A stretch of DNA of 64,000 nucleotides from Lanius collurio (taxonomy: Eukaryota > Chordata > Aves > Passeriformes > Laniidae). Within the stretch, counting starts at the first letter, position 1; each line of letters begins with the position of its first letter. Below are positions 26,620 through 35,900 of this stretch, in pieces. The notes under the pieces are model-generated. The model was given only the letters and a program-made list of their open reading frames with translations, was not told the DNA's origin and did not search any database. The stretch covers positions 11,334,032 through 11,398,031 of the forward strand of contig JACBWW010000017.1 of assembly GCA_020086605.1 (NCBI GenBank). Direction: 5' to 3'. A program made the translations under genes and the position numbers.

Positions 26620-27785
26620 CTGTTGCTGTTTGCCACCTGTATTTTTACTTTCACTTTCATTTTCGCTCACTCTCGCACTGGAGCTGCTGCAGCTGGGATC
26701 GCCGAGGCCAGGGCCACCAGCACATTCCTGCCATGGGGTTTCGACTCCTCGGGATCACGCTTGGGGTCGTGCGGGTCCGGTCTGGCCGTGCTGCTGCACG
26801 CCACTATTGCCAGCTGCTCCACCTTTGGCCACCTCTGCACCGCTGCTTGGCACTGTGCTCGCTTCTCCTCTGGAGCTCCGCGCAGCTGCTCCACGCTTTC
26901 TGGGCTTTCGCGGGGCTGCACAGCCGTGCCCTGTAAGGTGTTGGCGTGTGCACGGCTTTGTACCACTGGCGCTGCCACCGCTACTGCTGCTGTTGGCCGT
27001 GCTGCTGCTGGCTGTGCTGCTGTTGGCCGCGTTGCTGTCAGCTGTGCTGCTGCCGGGCGCTCGCACCGTTCCCTTCTCGCCACTGCCACGCTGCTCATGC
27101 ATCTCCGGCTCAGCTCGGCGCAGCAATTGTGGTTGCCATAACAACTGCCGCAATTGCTGCCTCCGGCCGCCACTTACGCGCCATTTTCAGGCTGCTGTGT
27201 GCCGCATGGCATCGAGCAGCTACTCCCGCTCTGCTGCGCCGCTTTTTGCGAGTGGCTTTTTTCGGAAGCTACCGCTACTAAATTTCCTTCACTATTCACC
27301 ATAAGGATGCCTTGGAGAGCTCTAGGAATGCACGGTGCGGGGCCAGGCTGTCACTGCAGGGCTTGCGCCGCTGAGCTGCTCCCACCGCGCCTGGCTCCGC
27401 TGCCAACACTGCAGCCTGCACTGGCTCATGGTTCCTGGCTGCCCACGGGGGTTGCCTCTCTGGTGCACGCGACCCACGGCACCCACGGCACCTGCCATGT
27501 CGGTCCCTCCTTCGCGGTCAAGCGGCAGGGGCCCTGAGCTAGCTATGAAGTCCATGGTAAGGCGTGGGCTCCCGAGAGCGCTGGGTGCCTCCAGTGCGGG
27601 CACCTCCGTCAGCACGGGCAGGGGGGACCATGCGGCCTCAGTCACGGGCTCTTGGGGTGGCCTCTGCTCGGTCTCAGCCATGCAATGGCGGTCAATGGGA
27701 CCATGCACATGACTTGAAAGAGCTTCTTGCATTACAGGAAATGCACAGAGAGTTTCTATCAGTAGTTTACCTTTTGACTGAGCCA
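26620..27785. other. GC-rich, CpG-rich block inside the ERV
   Basis: Base composition changes sharply from A-rich on both sides to GC-rich here. All frames are relatively free of stops, so overlapping open frames appear on both strands: minus 27786-27322, 27173-26667 and 27153-26755; plus 26630-27304 (224 codons) and 26617-27141. Around 26990-27060 an imperfect repeat of CTG/GGC-type units (about 20-25 bp) gives Leu/Ala runs on the + strand and Ala/Ser/Thr runs on the minus strand. In the sense direction it sits where gag downstream of matrix should be. The composition could also mean captured host DNA. No domain (capsid major homology region, zinc knuckle, protease or RT) was visible. Confidence 0.6.
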
Positions 27786-27991
27786 TCTTCTCATCTAAGG
27801 TCTCAAAGATCTAGGGTACCCACAAAAGGGGGATTAATGTCAAAAAGCAAATCTCAAGGAACACGAGGGAAACTTTTAAAAAGCCAGTCAAAGAACTGTT
27901 CTCATTGTTCCAAATCAAGCTTTGCATTTTGCTTCGTTAGGATTTCTTTAACTTTTAGATAAATTTCCTTCTGTGTCTTTGAGAGCCCCAT
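27786..27991 (-). pseudogene. Broken gag N-terminus (matrix region) of the ERV
   Basis: The frame starts with Met-Gly at 27991 on the minus strand in a good initiation context (GGAAATGGGG). Gly at position 2 is the usual myristoylation site of retroviral matrix. The following Lys/Glu-rich helical sequence, with a Trp-Leu-Phe motif about 35 codons in, resembles a betaretrovirus-like matrix. In-frame stops lie at 27904-27902, 27856-27854 and 27805-27803. The reading then appears to shift frame near 27790, where another open frame starts at 27786. It cannot give a full-length product. The leader from the 5' LTR to this start is about 145 bp. The assignment rests on position and general resemblance, not on an alignment. 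Confidence 0.6.
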
Positions 27992-28115
27992 TTCCCAGGA
28001 TTCCTCCATACCTGAGAAAGTACAGCCAAACCAAGACGAGAAGAAAATTCACAGTTTACTCACAATTCAGTGTTGCTGTATTCCTGGCCTTCAGAAATCG
28101 TCATCAGGGGTCTAT

Positions 28116-28133
28116 TGCCTGCATTCTCCACCA
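28116..28133 (-). other. Putative primer binding site of the ERV
   Basis: Two bases inside the 5' LTR (minus strand) the sequence reads TGGTGGAGAATGCAGGCA. It has the TGG start that pairs with a tRNA CCA end. I could not match the remaining bases with confidence to a particular tRNA, so it may be mutated. Confidence 0.45.
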
Positions 28134-28135
28134 TT

Positions 28136-28431
28136 TGTTGTTGTTGGGGAATTCTCTTAACAACTATTATACCATGAGATGTGCAGAAATGAAATATGGA
28201 ACGATACTGGGTAGATGTTCAGCAATGTTTATTTCTCCCAGCCGCATGGCATGGGGGCCTGCTGGTGATCTCCCTCCAGTCATGGGATCCCAAGCTCTTT
28301 TCCCTGGCCCAGAACCCCAGCCAACCAATCCAGACACAGCATCCTGGCACACATGAGCAGGGAGCAGGGGCAAACCCTGTACATCCAGGGTCCCCTCCCC
28401 CAGGACCTCCCGGCAGGGAGGTATCTCCACA
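28136..28431 (-). repeat. 5' LTR of the nested ERV
   Basis: It pairs with 25596-25893. The minus-strand start TGTGGAGATACCTCC and the AATAAA signal (28233-28228) are conserved. GAGCCT follows at 28432. It is the likely old promoter of the provirus and points leftward. Confidence 0.93.
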
Positions 28432-28904
28432 GAGCCTTTCTGCCCAATAGATCAACACTTCTGCTCAACTTCTTGTGTCCGCAAAGTGAGTATGCTCTCG
28501 GTCTCCTCACTCAGATCATCAAAAAAGGTATTAAATGTGCCTGACCCCAACACTGAGCCCTGAGGAACACCACGGGTGACCAGTGACCAGGTGGATGTAG
28601 CACCATTCACCGACTCTCTCTAGGTCTGGCCATCTGGACAGTTTTTTTACACAGTAAAGAGCACACCTGTCCAAGCCATGAGCAGTAATTTCCCCAGAAT
28701 GCTGTGGGGTACAGTGTCAAAGGCTTTACTGAAGTCCAGGTAGACACATCCACAGCCTTTCCCTCACCCACTAAGTGGGTCATCCTGTCATAGAAGACCA
28801 GGTCAGTCAATCAGGACTTGCCTTTAATAAACCCATGCTGGCTGGGCCTGATTATCTGTACGTGCAGTGTGAGGCTGTGAGGATACTCAAGATTATTGGC
28901 TTCA
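28432..28904 (-). mobile_element. CR1 LINE, RT-domain part, right of the nested ERV
   Basis: It continues the CR1 of 25069-25595 without loss: 'cagagcct' before the ERV joins 'ttctgcccaatagatcaaca' after it. It covers the C-terminal half of the RT region. The minus-strand frame near 28810-28607 retains the Gly-Lys-Ala-Val-Asp-Val motif, and 28536-28570 is the region for Pro-Gln-Gly-Ser-Val-Leu. Stops interrupt it. It ends near 28904, where a second CR1 copy begins. Confidence 0.9.
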
Positions 28905-29235
28905 TATCCAAACTAAACCTTCCCTGTCACAACTTGGAAGCCATTTCCTCTTGTCCCATCAGTTGTTATTTGTGAGACTGGCCCCCACCTCACTCCAACC
29001 TCCTTTCAGGTAGCTCTAAAGAGCAACTAGGTCTTCCCTGTTCTTCCTTTTCTCCAGACTAAACACTCCCAACTCCCTCAGCTGCTCCTCATCAGACTTG
29101 TGCTTGAGATGCTTCACCAGCTTCAATGCCTTTCTCCGGACACGCTCCAGTACCTCAACATATTTTAAAACCAGGGCCCCAAAACCAAGCTCTGTACTTG
29201 ACACATGGTCTCACCACTGCCAAGTACAGAACCAC
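28905..29235 (-). mobile_element. Second CR1 LINE, ORF2 C-terminal part
   Basis: It restarts at a CR1 3' position ('atccaaactaaaccttccc') that is already present at 25304 in the first copy, so this is a separate element. The minus frame at 29204-29016 shows the CR1 motif series Val-Leu-Glu-Arg-Val-Arg-Arg, Glu-Glu-Gln-Leu-Arg-Glu-Leu-Gly and Phe-Ser-Leu-Glu-Lys-Arg. The last ~140 bp of the 3' end are missing. A solo LTR interrupts it at 29235. Confidence 0.9.
29230..29235. repeat. Target-site duplication of the solo LTR (left copy)
   Basis: AACCAC is repeated exactly at 29835-29840. Both copies adjoin CR1 sequence that is colinear when the LTR is removed. Confidence 0.88.
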
Positions 29236-29834
29236 TGTCATGGCATCTTGGCGGTGCTGGATGGTGAGGTGCTGTGTCCTTCTGAAACTGTCTCCAAGGC
29301 GAAGCTGCTTGGCAGGACCACCATACACTCATATACACACACACAGATAGCTCCAGGGTTTGATGACAAAGAGACAGAACAGGTCTTCATATGAGGCTCC
29401 ATGGAGGAGTTTAATGCAGCCACACACGCACAAGGGTCCAGGGACAAAATAAAGAATATGGGAGAATCCAGGTTTATATACAGGAGTGGAAGGAGCCTCA
29501 GGGACCAATGATCTGAGGGCACGGGGGCGGTACACAACCAGGGCTAGGGTAAGGAACTGATGGGGAAACTCTGAGGGAGTGCCATGGGGCAGGGGCCAAA
29601 GGGGGAACAGGGAGTGGAGAACCTTCTAGGGCAGGGACATGTGAAGTAACAAGGGGCAGGGAGGCCACGGGCAAACCAGGGAAGCAGAACTGGGGTACAT
29701 TACCATAACAAAACAAAGCATGCTGAGGGAAGCCTCTTTTGTCACCCTAACATGGGGAGGTTCTTTGGTACTAGGGACTGTCCCACCAATGGACACCCTT
29801 TGTCCTTTGTACCACAGGCCCACCGGCCTCCACA
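29236..29834 (-). mobile_element. Solo LTR (class II-like), minus orientation
   Basis: 599 bp with TG...CA ends on either strand, flanked by 6-bp direct repeats AACCAC (29230-29235 and 29835-29840). The CR1 reading continues across it, which confirms the insertion point. On the minus strand it starts TGTGGAGGCCGG, like the TGTGGAG start of the other ERV. It then has an inverted CCAAT, a TATA-like TATATAAACC (29480-29471), an ATTAAA polyadenylation signal (29415-29410) and a U5 of roughly 160 bp. This is normal U3-R-U5 order. No internal region remains, so it is the product of LTR-LTR recombination. It could still act as a leftward promoter or as an enhancer for the nearby CpG island. Confidence 0.88.
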
Positions 29835-29965
29835 AACCACAATCACTGTCCTCATCCTTCTGGCCACACTATTGTTGATAGAGCCCTGGATGCCACTGGT
29901 CTTCAAGCTGGCGCATGTTCAGACATCTGCACTCCCTCCAACCCAGTGCTTTCAAGTCCCTTATA
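29835..29965 (-). mobile_element. Second CR1 LINE, continuation beyond the solo LTR
   Basis: The stretch 'ccttctggccacactattg' followed by 'ccctggatgccactggtctt' is the next CR1 section after the one cut at 29235. It fades out near 29965 with high divergence. Confidence 0.8.
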
Positions 29966-30061
29966 CTTATTTTCCATCACAATTCCTGTACTTTTCAGGG
30001 ACTCCCTTTTCTGACCTGCCCCTCGAAATCTCCTATCCCACCGCCTGGCAACCACCAGTTT

Positions 30062-30790
30062 GAGGGCGCGGCTGGGAGCGCAGCTCGCCCCACGCCAGGT
30101 TGGGATGTGGGAAGACCTCGCTCAGCAGAGCGGTGTCCGGGGCGGCTCCGCGGAGCTCTGAGCCTCTGGAGCAGCGCCGCCAAAGCCCGGGCGCACAACA
30201 AACGCCGGCCTCGCCGCCCCTTTCCCGCCCGGCGGCGGCCCCGCGCCTGCGCCTTGCCGCGGGGGTGACGCCGCCGCCCCGCGCCGCGGAGGCGGGACCC
30301 GGGCACGGCGGGCGTTCGTAAGTTCCTTCCCCCCGCAGCGGTGGGGCCGCAGCCCGGGCTGGGGGCGGGCGGCGCCGGGGCGCGGCTGCCCCGCTCTCTC
30401 CCCGCCTGCGGAGCCTGCTGGCGGCTCGGGGCCGGGAAGCAGGAGGCGGAGGGGTAGCGGCTTCCGGCGGGGTGGGCGCCTCCTCCGGCCCTCACTTGGC
30501 GAGCCTGGAGCTCTGCGCTTGCGGGGCTCGTCGCTCGCCCCGCCACGGCAAAGCTGGTCCCGCAGCTCGGCCGAGGTGCCGGGCGGCGCGGAGGGCTCGG
30601 CAGCGTCCCCCGCGCCGCTGAGGTGTGTGCGGAGCCCGGGAGCGGCGGTGCGGGGCCTGCGGCCCTCGGCCGAGGGCGCCGTGCGAGCTCAGAGCCAGCC
30701 CGGCCACCCGAGCCCCGGCCCCAGGGGTGTCACAGCCCGGCCCGGGGTATCACCCCCTCGAGTGCGGAAACTGCGAGAGGGCGTGACTAC
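30062..30790. promoter_or_regulatory. CpG island, probable TATA-less promoter
   Basis: About 730 bp of dense GC and CpG stand out from AT-rich surroundings; a weaker shoulder runs to about 31060. It contains GC boxes (GGGGGCGGG at 30361-30369), an ETS-type CTTCCGG at 30461-30467, and G/C runs typical of broad housekeeping promoters. No TATA box is obvious. Candidate donors on the + strand lie at 30318 and 30623. One on the minus strand (A|GTGAGG) lies near 30496. The island could therefore drive a rightward gene, a leftward transcript, or both. Open frames inside it are a result of GC richness and are not called as genes. Confidence 0.85.
30318..30323 (+). promoter_or_regulatory. Candidate 5' splice site ending a first exon
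   Basis: GTAAGT follows GGCGTTC in the island. All six intron bases match the consensus, although the last exon base is C rather than G. If used, the first exon would be untranslated or nearly so. The alternative is GCTGAG|GTGTGT at 30623. Confidence 0.4.
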
Positions 30791-31059
30791 AGTTATAATA
30801 AAGACCTGCAGAAAGGCCGCGTAGGACAGGTTCCTACAAGTCACGAAGGTTACTCCTAGAGCTTCGCTTTATTTAGTGGTGGCCACCGAGCGTGTCTTCT
30901 GTGAGGGGTGGCAGTGGGTGCCTCCAGGTTTCGTGGCGCTGGGCCGTGGCAGCGTTTGCCTCCTGTGCGGTCCCTGCCAGCGTGAGTCAGAGCTGTGCGC
31001 CGAGCTCCTGACTCCGAGACCCGAGCGATGTTTCATAACCTTGGTGCTGCTTCCATAAA

Positions 31060-32935
31060 AGTACAAATACGATGCGCAGTCCTCTCGGGCTCCTTACGGT
31101 TTGGAAGGAACTGACAGCCAAAGGGATTTTGTCCTGTGGCTGCAGAAATGGGTGCAGTAAACGGGTGTAGTGTTTGTGTCTAACTTACTGAGGCCTGTCG
31201 GCTTATGAATCCATTAGAACTTTTAATAATGACTTAAGGAGCATATCCCAGGTTCCAAGTGATCAGATGTATCTGGCATAGATAATATAAGGAGGGAAGC
31301 ATTTTAAAGCAGCATAAGAGACTTTTCAAAAGACTGTGCAAATGTCTGCAGTTTGCTAGATTTGAAACAATATGAAAGATTGGCTTGTTTCAATTTATTT
31401 TGCCCAAAAGTCATGCTTTTAAAGTTTTACCTAGTTCTATACCTAAATTAAAATTGTAGTGATATGTCTTCTGCTCAATTCCTTTCTTCTCCAAGTTAAC
31501 TCCTGTTGAAGCTTTATAATGTGTGTTAAAGTCTCAGTCAACATACTGAGAAATACTGTATAGTTAAGCTAAATATAGTTTTGAATTTTCTTGTACTGAT
31601 TTATTTGAACTTGTAATATGCCATTAAAAGTGGTCTTTCATGTTATTATTCCTTAATAAAAAGGAAAGAGAAGGATAACATAGGGTGAACACACAGCTCC
31701 CTTGGATCACAGTAGTTTGTATACAGTTTTTTTCCCACAGAACTATTCAGCAGCCAAAATACTGAGCTGTTGTTCTTTTGTTTGTTTGTTTCAATAACCT
31801 TATAGTAGCTGATAGTAGCTAGTTATTTTTAGTAATTGTTTAAGTTAATCTTTTTCAAAGTTACTTTTATGTGAAGCAAAATACGTATAATTCAGGGATG
31901 AATGCATTTTTTTTTTCCTGCTTCAGTAGCTAGAAGAATTGGATTTTTCCCAACTTAGAGTTTATCAAAAGTCAGAAAGGAAAAGGAAGGGAAAAAGCTT
32001 ATGACAAGTTAGATGTTTAAAATATTTTTTTGTAATGATCTAATGATCTTAGTATTTAGTTATAAAAATATTCTTAGATAATAATGACTGGAGGATCAGA
32101 AGAAAACCAGCACTATGCTGTGGTTCAAATATTTTTAGCTTTTGGGCAGACTGTTAAAGAGATAGATTGTGCAGTAGCTAAAGTTGTAATTGAAATGATT
32201 TTCAAAGCATTTAGTGAAGAAAGTACTAGTTTTCTGTTTCCTCATCCCATTTGTGAGTGAGAATATCAGAACTAGCAAAGACAGGGAGAGCATATGATGA
32301 AATATTTCTGACTTTCTCGCACGAAGCCTTAACAATTTGTAGTGATTGTCATACATATGTTTTTGGTGTACAGGTTCAAGGATTATGTTGTGGTGGAGTG
32401 TTCTTCATCAGTGACTTGGGCTGTCTCAAGCATTTTTATGTGCACAGGTAAAACATAGAAGTGGTTTAATGTTTTAAATGTCCATATGAAACTGGTGATG
32501 GTTTTATGTATTTATTTGCACCTAAGGAGGTAGGTGGTGTCAGGTCAAGGTGAAGTAGCCAAATGTTGAATGTAGAACTTTGATTGGAAGCTGACCGAAA
32601 ATATTGCTGCAGTTGCAATTTAAGAAACTTTGGAGTTTTAAAAGTGCATGGTAAAATCAGAAATGTGTGAACTTTTATCAGTTATATTAGCAATATTTGT
32701 TCTAGTATTTATTATTGTAATCTCTAGTCTAAAGTCCTGTTAATGTTTGGCATTCCTCAGAGGAGATGCTGTTGTATTGTGGGTAAACATGTTTTAGTAG
32801 AATTCTTGTTTATTTACCACTTCCTAAAATGTTTATTTCTCTATTGAATAAGTATTTCTGTCCTTTGCTAAATATATTTCCTGAGATATTGGAACTTTCT
32901 GTTGTGTTTGTTTGTTTTTCATTTCCTTGAAATAG
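31060..32935. other. Probable intron 1 DNA, no gene seen
   Basis: AT-rich sequence after the CpG island. (TTTG)n-like runs occur near 31776 and 32904. A 64-codon frame at 32257-32451 ends near a weak CAG|GTAAAA donor and has no recognisable content. Confidence 0.5.
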
Positions 32936-32989
32936 GAATTAAGATGGATGAAATGTTTCATTGGCCATAGCAGCAGCAGGATGCATAAG
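32936..32989 (+). CDS. Candidate short exon with start codon, gene not identified
   Basis: A T-rich tract with 'aaatag' (AG at 32934-32935) precedes exactly 54 bp. A near-perfect donor AAG|GTGAGTATG follows at 32990. Only one frame is open throughout: 18 codons, ending in phase 0 with Met-His-Lys. That Met (32981) has A at -3. An in-frame Met also lies at 32948, and a short out-of-frame upstream ORF starts at 32944. Met-Asn/His-Lys followed by a splice would fit the start of the DCUN1D1/2 family, but no following exon of that family was found in the window, so I do not name it. It could also be a wholly 5'-untranslated exon of the gene driven by the CpG island 2.2 kb upstream. Confidence 0.4.
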
Positions 32990-35900
32990 GTGAGTATGTT
33001 GAAAGATTACAGTTAATATCCTTGCAGAATATTCTAGATTTTGATTCTGTGTCTATCTGAACACAAAGACAGTTTTTGCCTCTGTATTTGAGTTGCTGTT
33101 TATTTGTTCATTTGAAATTCTTTAAAGTCCTTGAGGGTGTACTCCATTGGGCTTGTACTCCAGTGAAACTAATTGTTTTCATAATTTCCATAAAAGATAT
33201 TAGTGGTTCAGCAGCAGGAAAATGTGTTTTGATGTTCATCGTTATTTGCAGTCAAGACAAAACATTGACCTTATTTGCCAAGACTTAATGCTTCATGTTG
33301 GCATTTTAATTCACTTACAGAGATCTTACAGAGAACTTGCTTTTACTTAAAAAGATTTTTTTAAAAATAAATTTTAAACATGAACATATATTTTAATTTA
33401 AAACATGAACATATATTTTTACAAGACTAACATCGGTAAATAAGAGAACAGTGGTGCTTGAGTAATAATTGAGCCCTTTCTCTTGGAGCATGTTGTTGCT
33501 ATCAAAGTCGAGTGAGTTACATACTTCTTCACAATGTAACCACCACTAAATTGTATGACATAGATTTTTATTTTTATTTTTCATTAAATTTCAAAAATAA
33601 AAAGTTGTGGGTTTTTTAAATTCATTCTTTCTTGTGCTGGTGTAACAAAGAGGTTCTTACTGCCAGCTTAAAATTGCATTTGGAGAATGCTGTTGTCTTT
33701 GTATTGTATTTGCTCTGTCATTGTTGGTCTTGTCACCTCATGAAACCACAGAACAACTGGGTAGAAACCATCCTATTCAAATATCACAAAGTGTGATATT
33801 TGCTAATTAAATGTGTCTTTGACTTACTGTATTATAATACTGTACATGCTGGTATTGGTTTGTCCTTAATTGGCTGCTTAAACCTAGTGTCAGTAGGTGT
33901 CAAGCATTACTTTTTTAGAGGACTGATTTCATTGGTATTTATAGCATAATCGAATGTTTTAGGAAATGTTAGCATAGTTTGTGTAGCAATATATTGTAAT
34001 CTGGTAATTCTTCCAATTAATATCAAGAGTGTAATCAAAACACCGTAAACCTAACTGTGGTGGAATTGTACTGTGTAGTGAACAATGAAGTGCAAGGGCA
34101 TAAATTAAGGAGAAGCTCTGGTTTGTCACTTCAGTCTTTTACCATTTTAGGAGAGAATAATTTCCTCACCTAAACTGTGAACTGTTCTTTTTGTCTTTGG
34201 TTGTTTCTTGCATCTTTTTGAAGGCCATACAGTACTGAAAGTCTTGCTTGAAGGGAGGCTGGCTAGTGTCCTCATACCAGAAGAGGCTTTGTCATGAGTT
34301 GTCAGTCCACCTTGAATTGTTGCACAAGTGGAAAGAATGTAATCAGTAGCTCCGTGCATGTTTCAGAATTGTAATGCATTGGGGTCAGTTAATTTGTAGT
34401 TAAGCTTTTATTTTTTGCAGAGTGCTGAGATTTTTTTTTCAAGGAATCATAAAAAGAGTGAAATTATTGAGTACTGAATAATAAATACGCACTTTTTTTT
34501 TAAGTGTAACTTTTACTTTTAGAGGCTGCTATAGGATGTTAATTTCTGTGTATGCATTGTGTTGTTTCATTCTGTGGCTTAGCCCATTATTGTTTTTCAG
34601 AAAGTCTAGACCCAAGATTGTTGGTTTAGGAAAAGTGTCATGGTTAATGCCAAGAAGAGGTCTTGTGGTGAGCTGCAGAGCTGGACTGTCTCAGCCCTGC
34701 TGAAGAGCCTCTGTCTCAGCAAGTCCCTGGGGAGGCAGGAGTGTCCTTGTGGCTCACTTGTGTGTTTGCCAGGAGGAGCAGGTGTTAAAGAAATGGAAAA
34801 GCAGCTTGGAAAATTTGTTTGGTAGGAAAAGGAGTTGTGGGGGAAAGAAACTACTTCTGGCAGACTTACTAGAATCTATGACTAAAATTGGTTTGGGATA
34901 TTAGGTTGATTGTAAGTTACACTTCCAGGGAGAATTTTTGCTGTTCTAGTTTGGGGGGCAGAGCAGTCAGAGCTGTGTTTCCATGCTCAGTCTTCCTCAG
35001 GAGGCCCCGTGTTACCAGTGGCTGAATGCTGAAATGTCTGTAGGAAGTATTTAATTGTTTTACGTGACCCCAAAGCAGAAACCAACCCCAAAACCCCCTC
35101 AAAGGTGCATTGTCGTAATTTTTGGTGCTTTATTCAGCTGCTAAGGACAATTGCAAGGGACTGTATCTCTTCTTCAAAGGATTTTTCTCTTGGGCCAACA
35201 CTACGAAAATGATGCATGGTGACAAATTACAGTTTAGACTGATGTCATTTCTATTGTACCTGTGCTTCTTTGTCACTTCACTTTTCTTTTATGTATGTTT
35301 GTTGTTATTTGGGATGAACTGTAGAAAATAGGAATTTTATGAAAATGTTACTAATTTTTATTGTTTTGGGCACACTTCAGTCTTCTGCTGAATGACATAG
35401 AACTTAATTTTGGTGGGTTTTTGACCTTGACTGGTTGGCCTGTCGATGTGAGACTACAGTCTGCTTATTGTGGTTATGTGTAATCTCAGATTTATATCAG
35501 GCTGCCCTTTCAAAGAGTGCTACTACACCAAGACATGAGGTTCTAACAGTTCCTGCTCTTCTTCAGCTCAAACAGAATGGAAATGCTGGTGAAGAAATAA
35601 GGTGGATCCATGTTTTTAGGAAGCAGGGCAGTAAAGTTGAACTAGTTAGCATTGGTGTCTGGTAATTATGTGCACTCTCCTAAAGATACAACTGTATGAC
35701 CTCCCAAAATACTGTTAGGGAATTAAAAAGGATCAGTATATAGAAACCTACATTGTCCTGTTGTGTATGTAATTGTGCTACTCTGTGTGTGATGAATCAA
35801 GCACTTAGAACTTAACCAGCCTGACAGTAAAATAATATGGATGTTCAGTGGATTGTGTTGCTTTTGTCATCAACAGATTTCGAGGCTTTACTGAAGCTGG

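Larger units (their letters stand above)
25590..28437 (-). mobile_element. Two-LTR endogenous retrovirus nested in CR1 (class II-like)
   Basis: Two near-identical LTRs of 298 and 296 bp enclose a 2.24-kb internal region. The 6-bp target duplication GAGCCT lies at 25590-25595 and 28432-28437. LTR ends are TG...CA. The polypurine tract next to the left LTR and the TGG after the right LTR show that it is read leftward: the 5' LTR is at 28136-28431 and the 3' LTR at 25596-25893. A 6-bp duplication is usual for alpha/betaretrovirus-like (class II) elements. The interior is far too short for gag-pol-env. It keeps only a broken gag start, a GC-rich block and an unassigned 3' part, so it is defective or non-autonomous. 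LTR identity by eye is about 93%, so it is not very recent. Confidence 0.9.

Noticed and set aside
26667..27173. 168-codon minus frame in the ERV as a host gene
   Set aside because: It lies inside the provirus, overlaps other open frames and has low-complexity Ala/Thr/Pro repeats. It is better described as part of the GC-rich ERV block.
29995..30824. Several open frames of 70-183 codons on both strands in the CpG island
   Set aside because: They overlap one another in different frames and are rich in Ala, Arg, Gly and Pro, as expected of GC-rich DNA with few stops. None has a recognisable domain.
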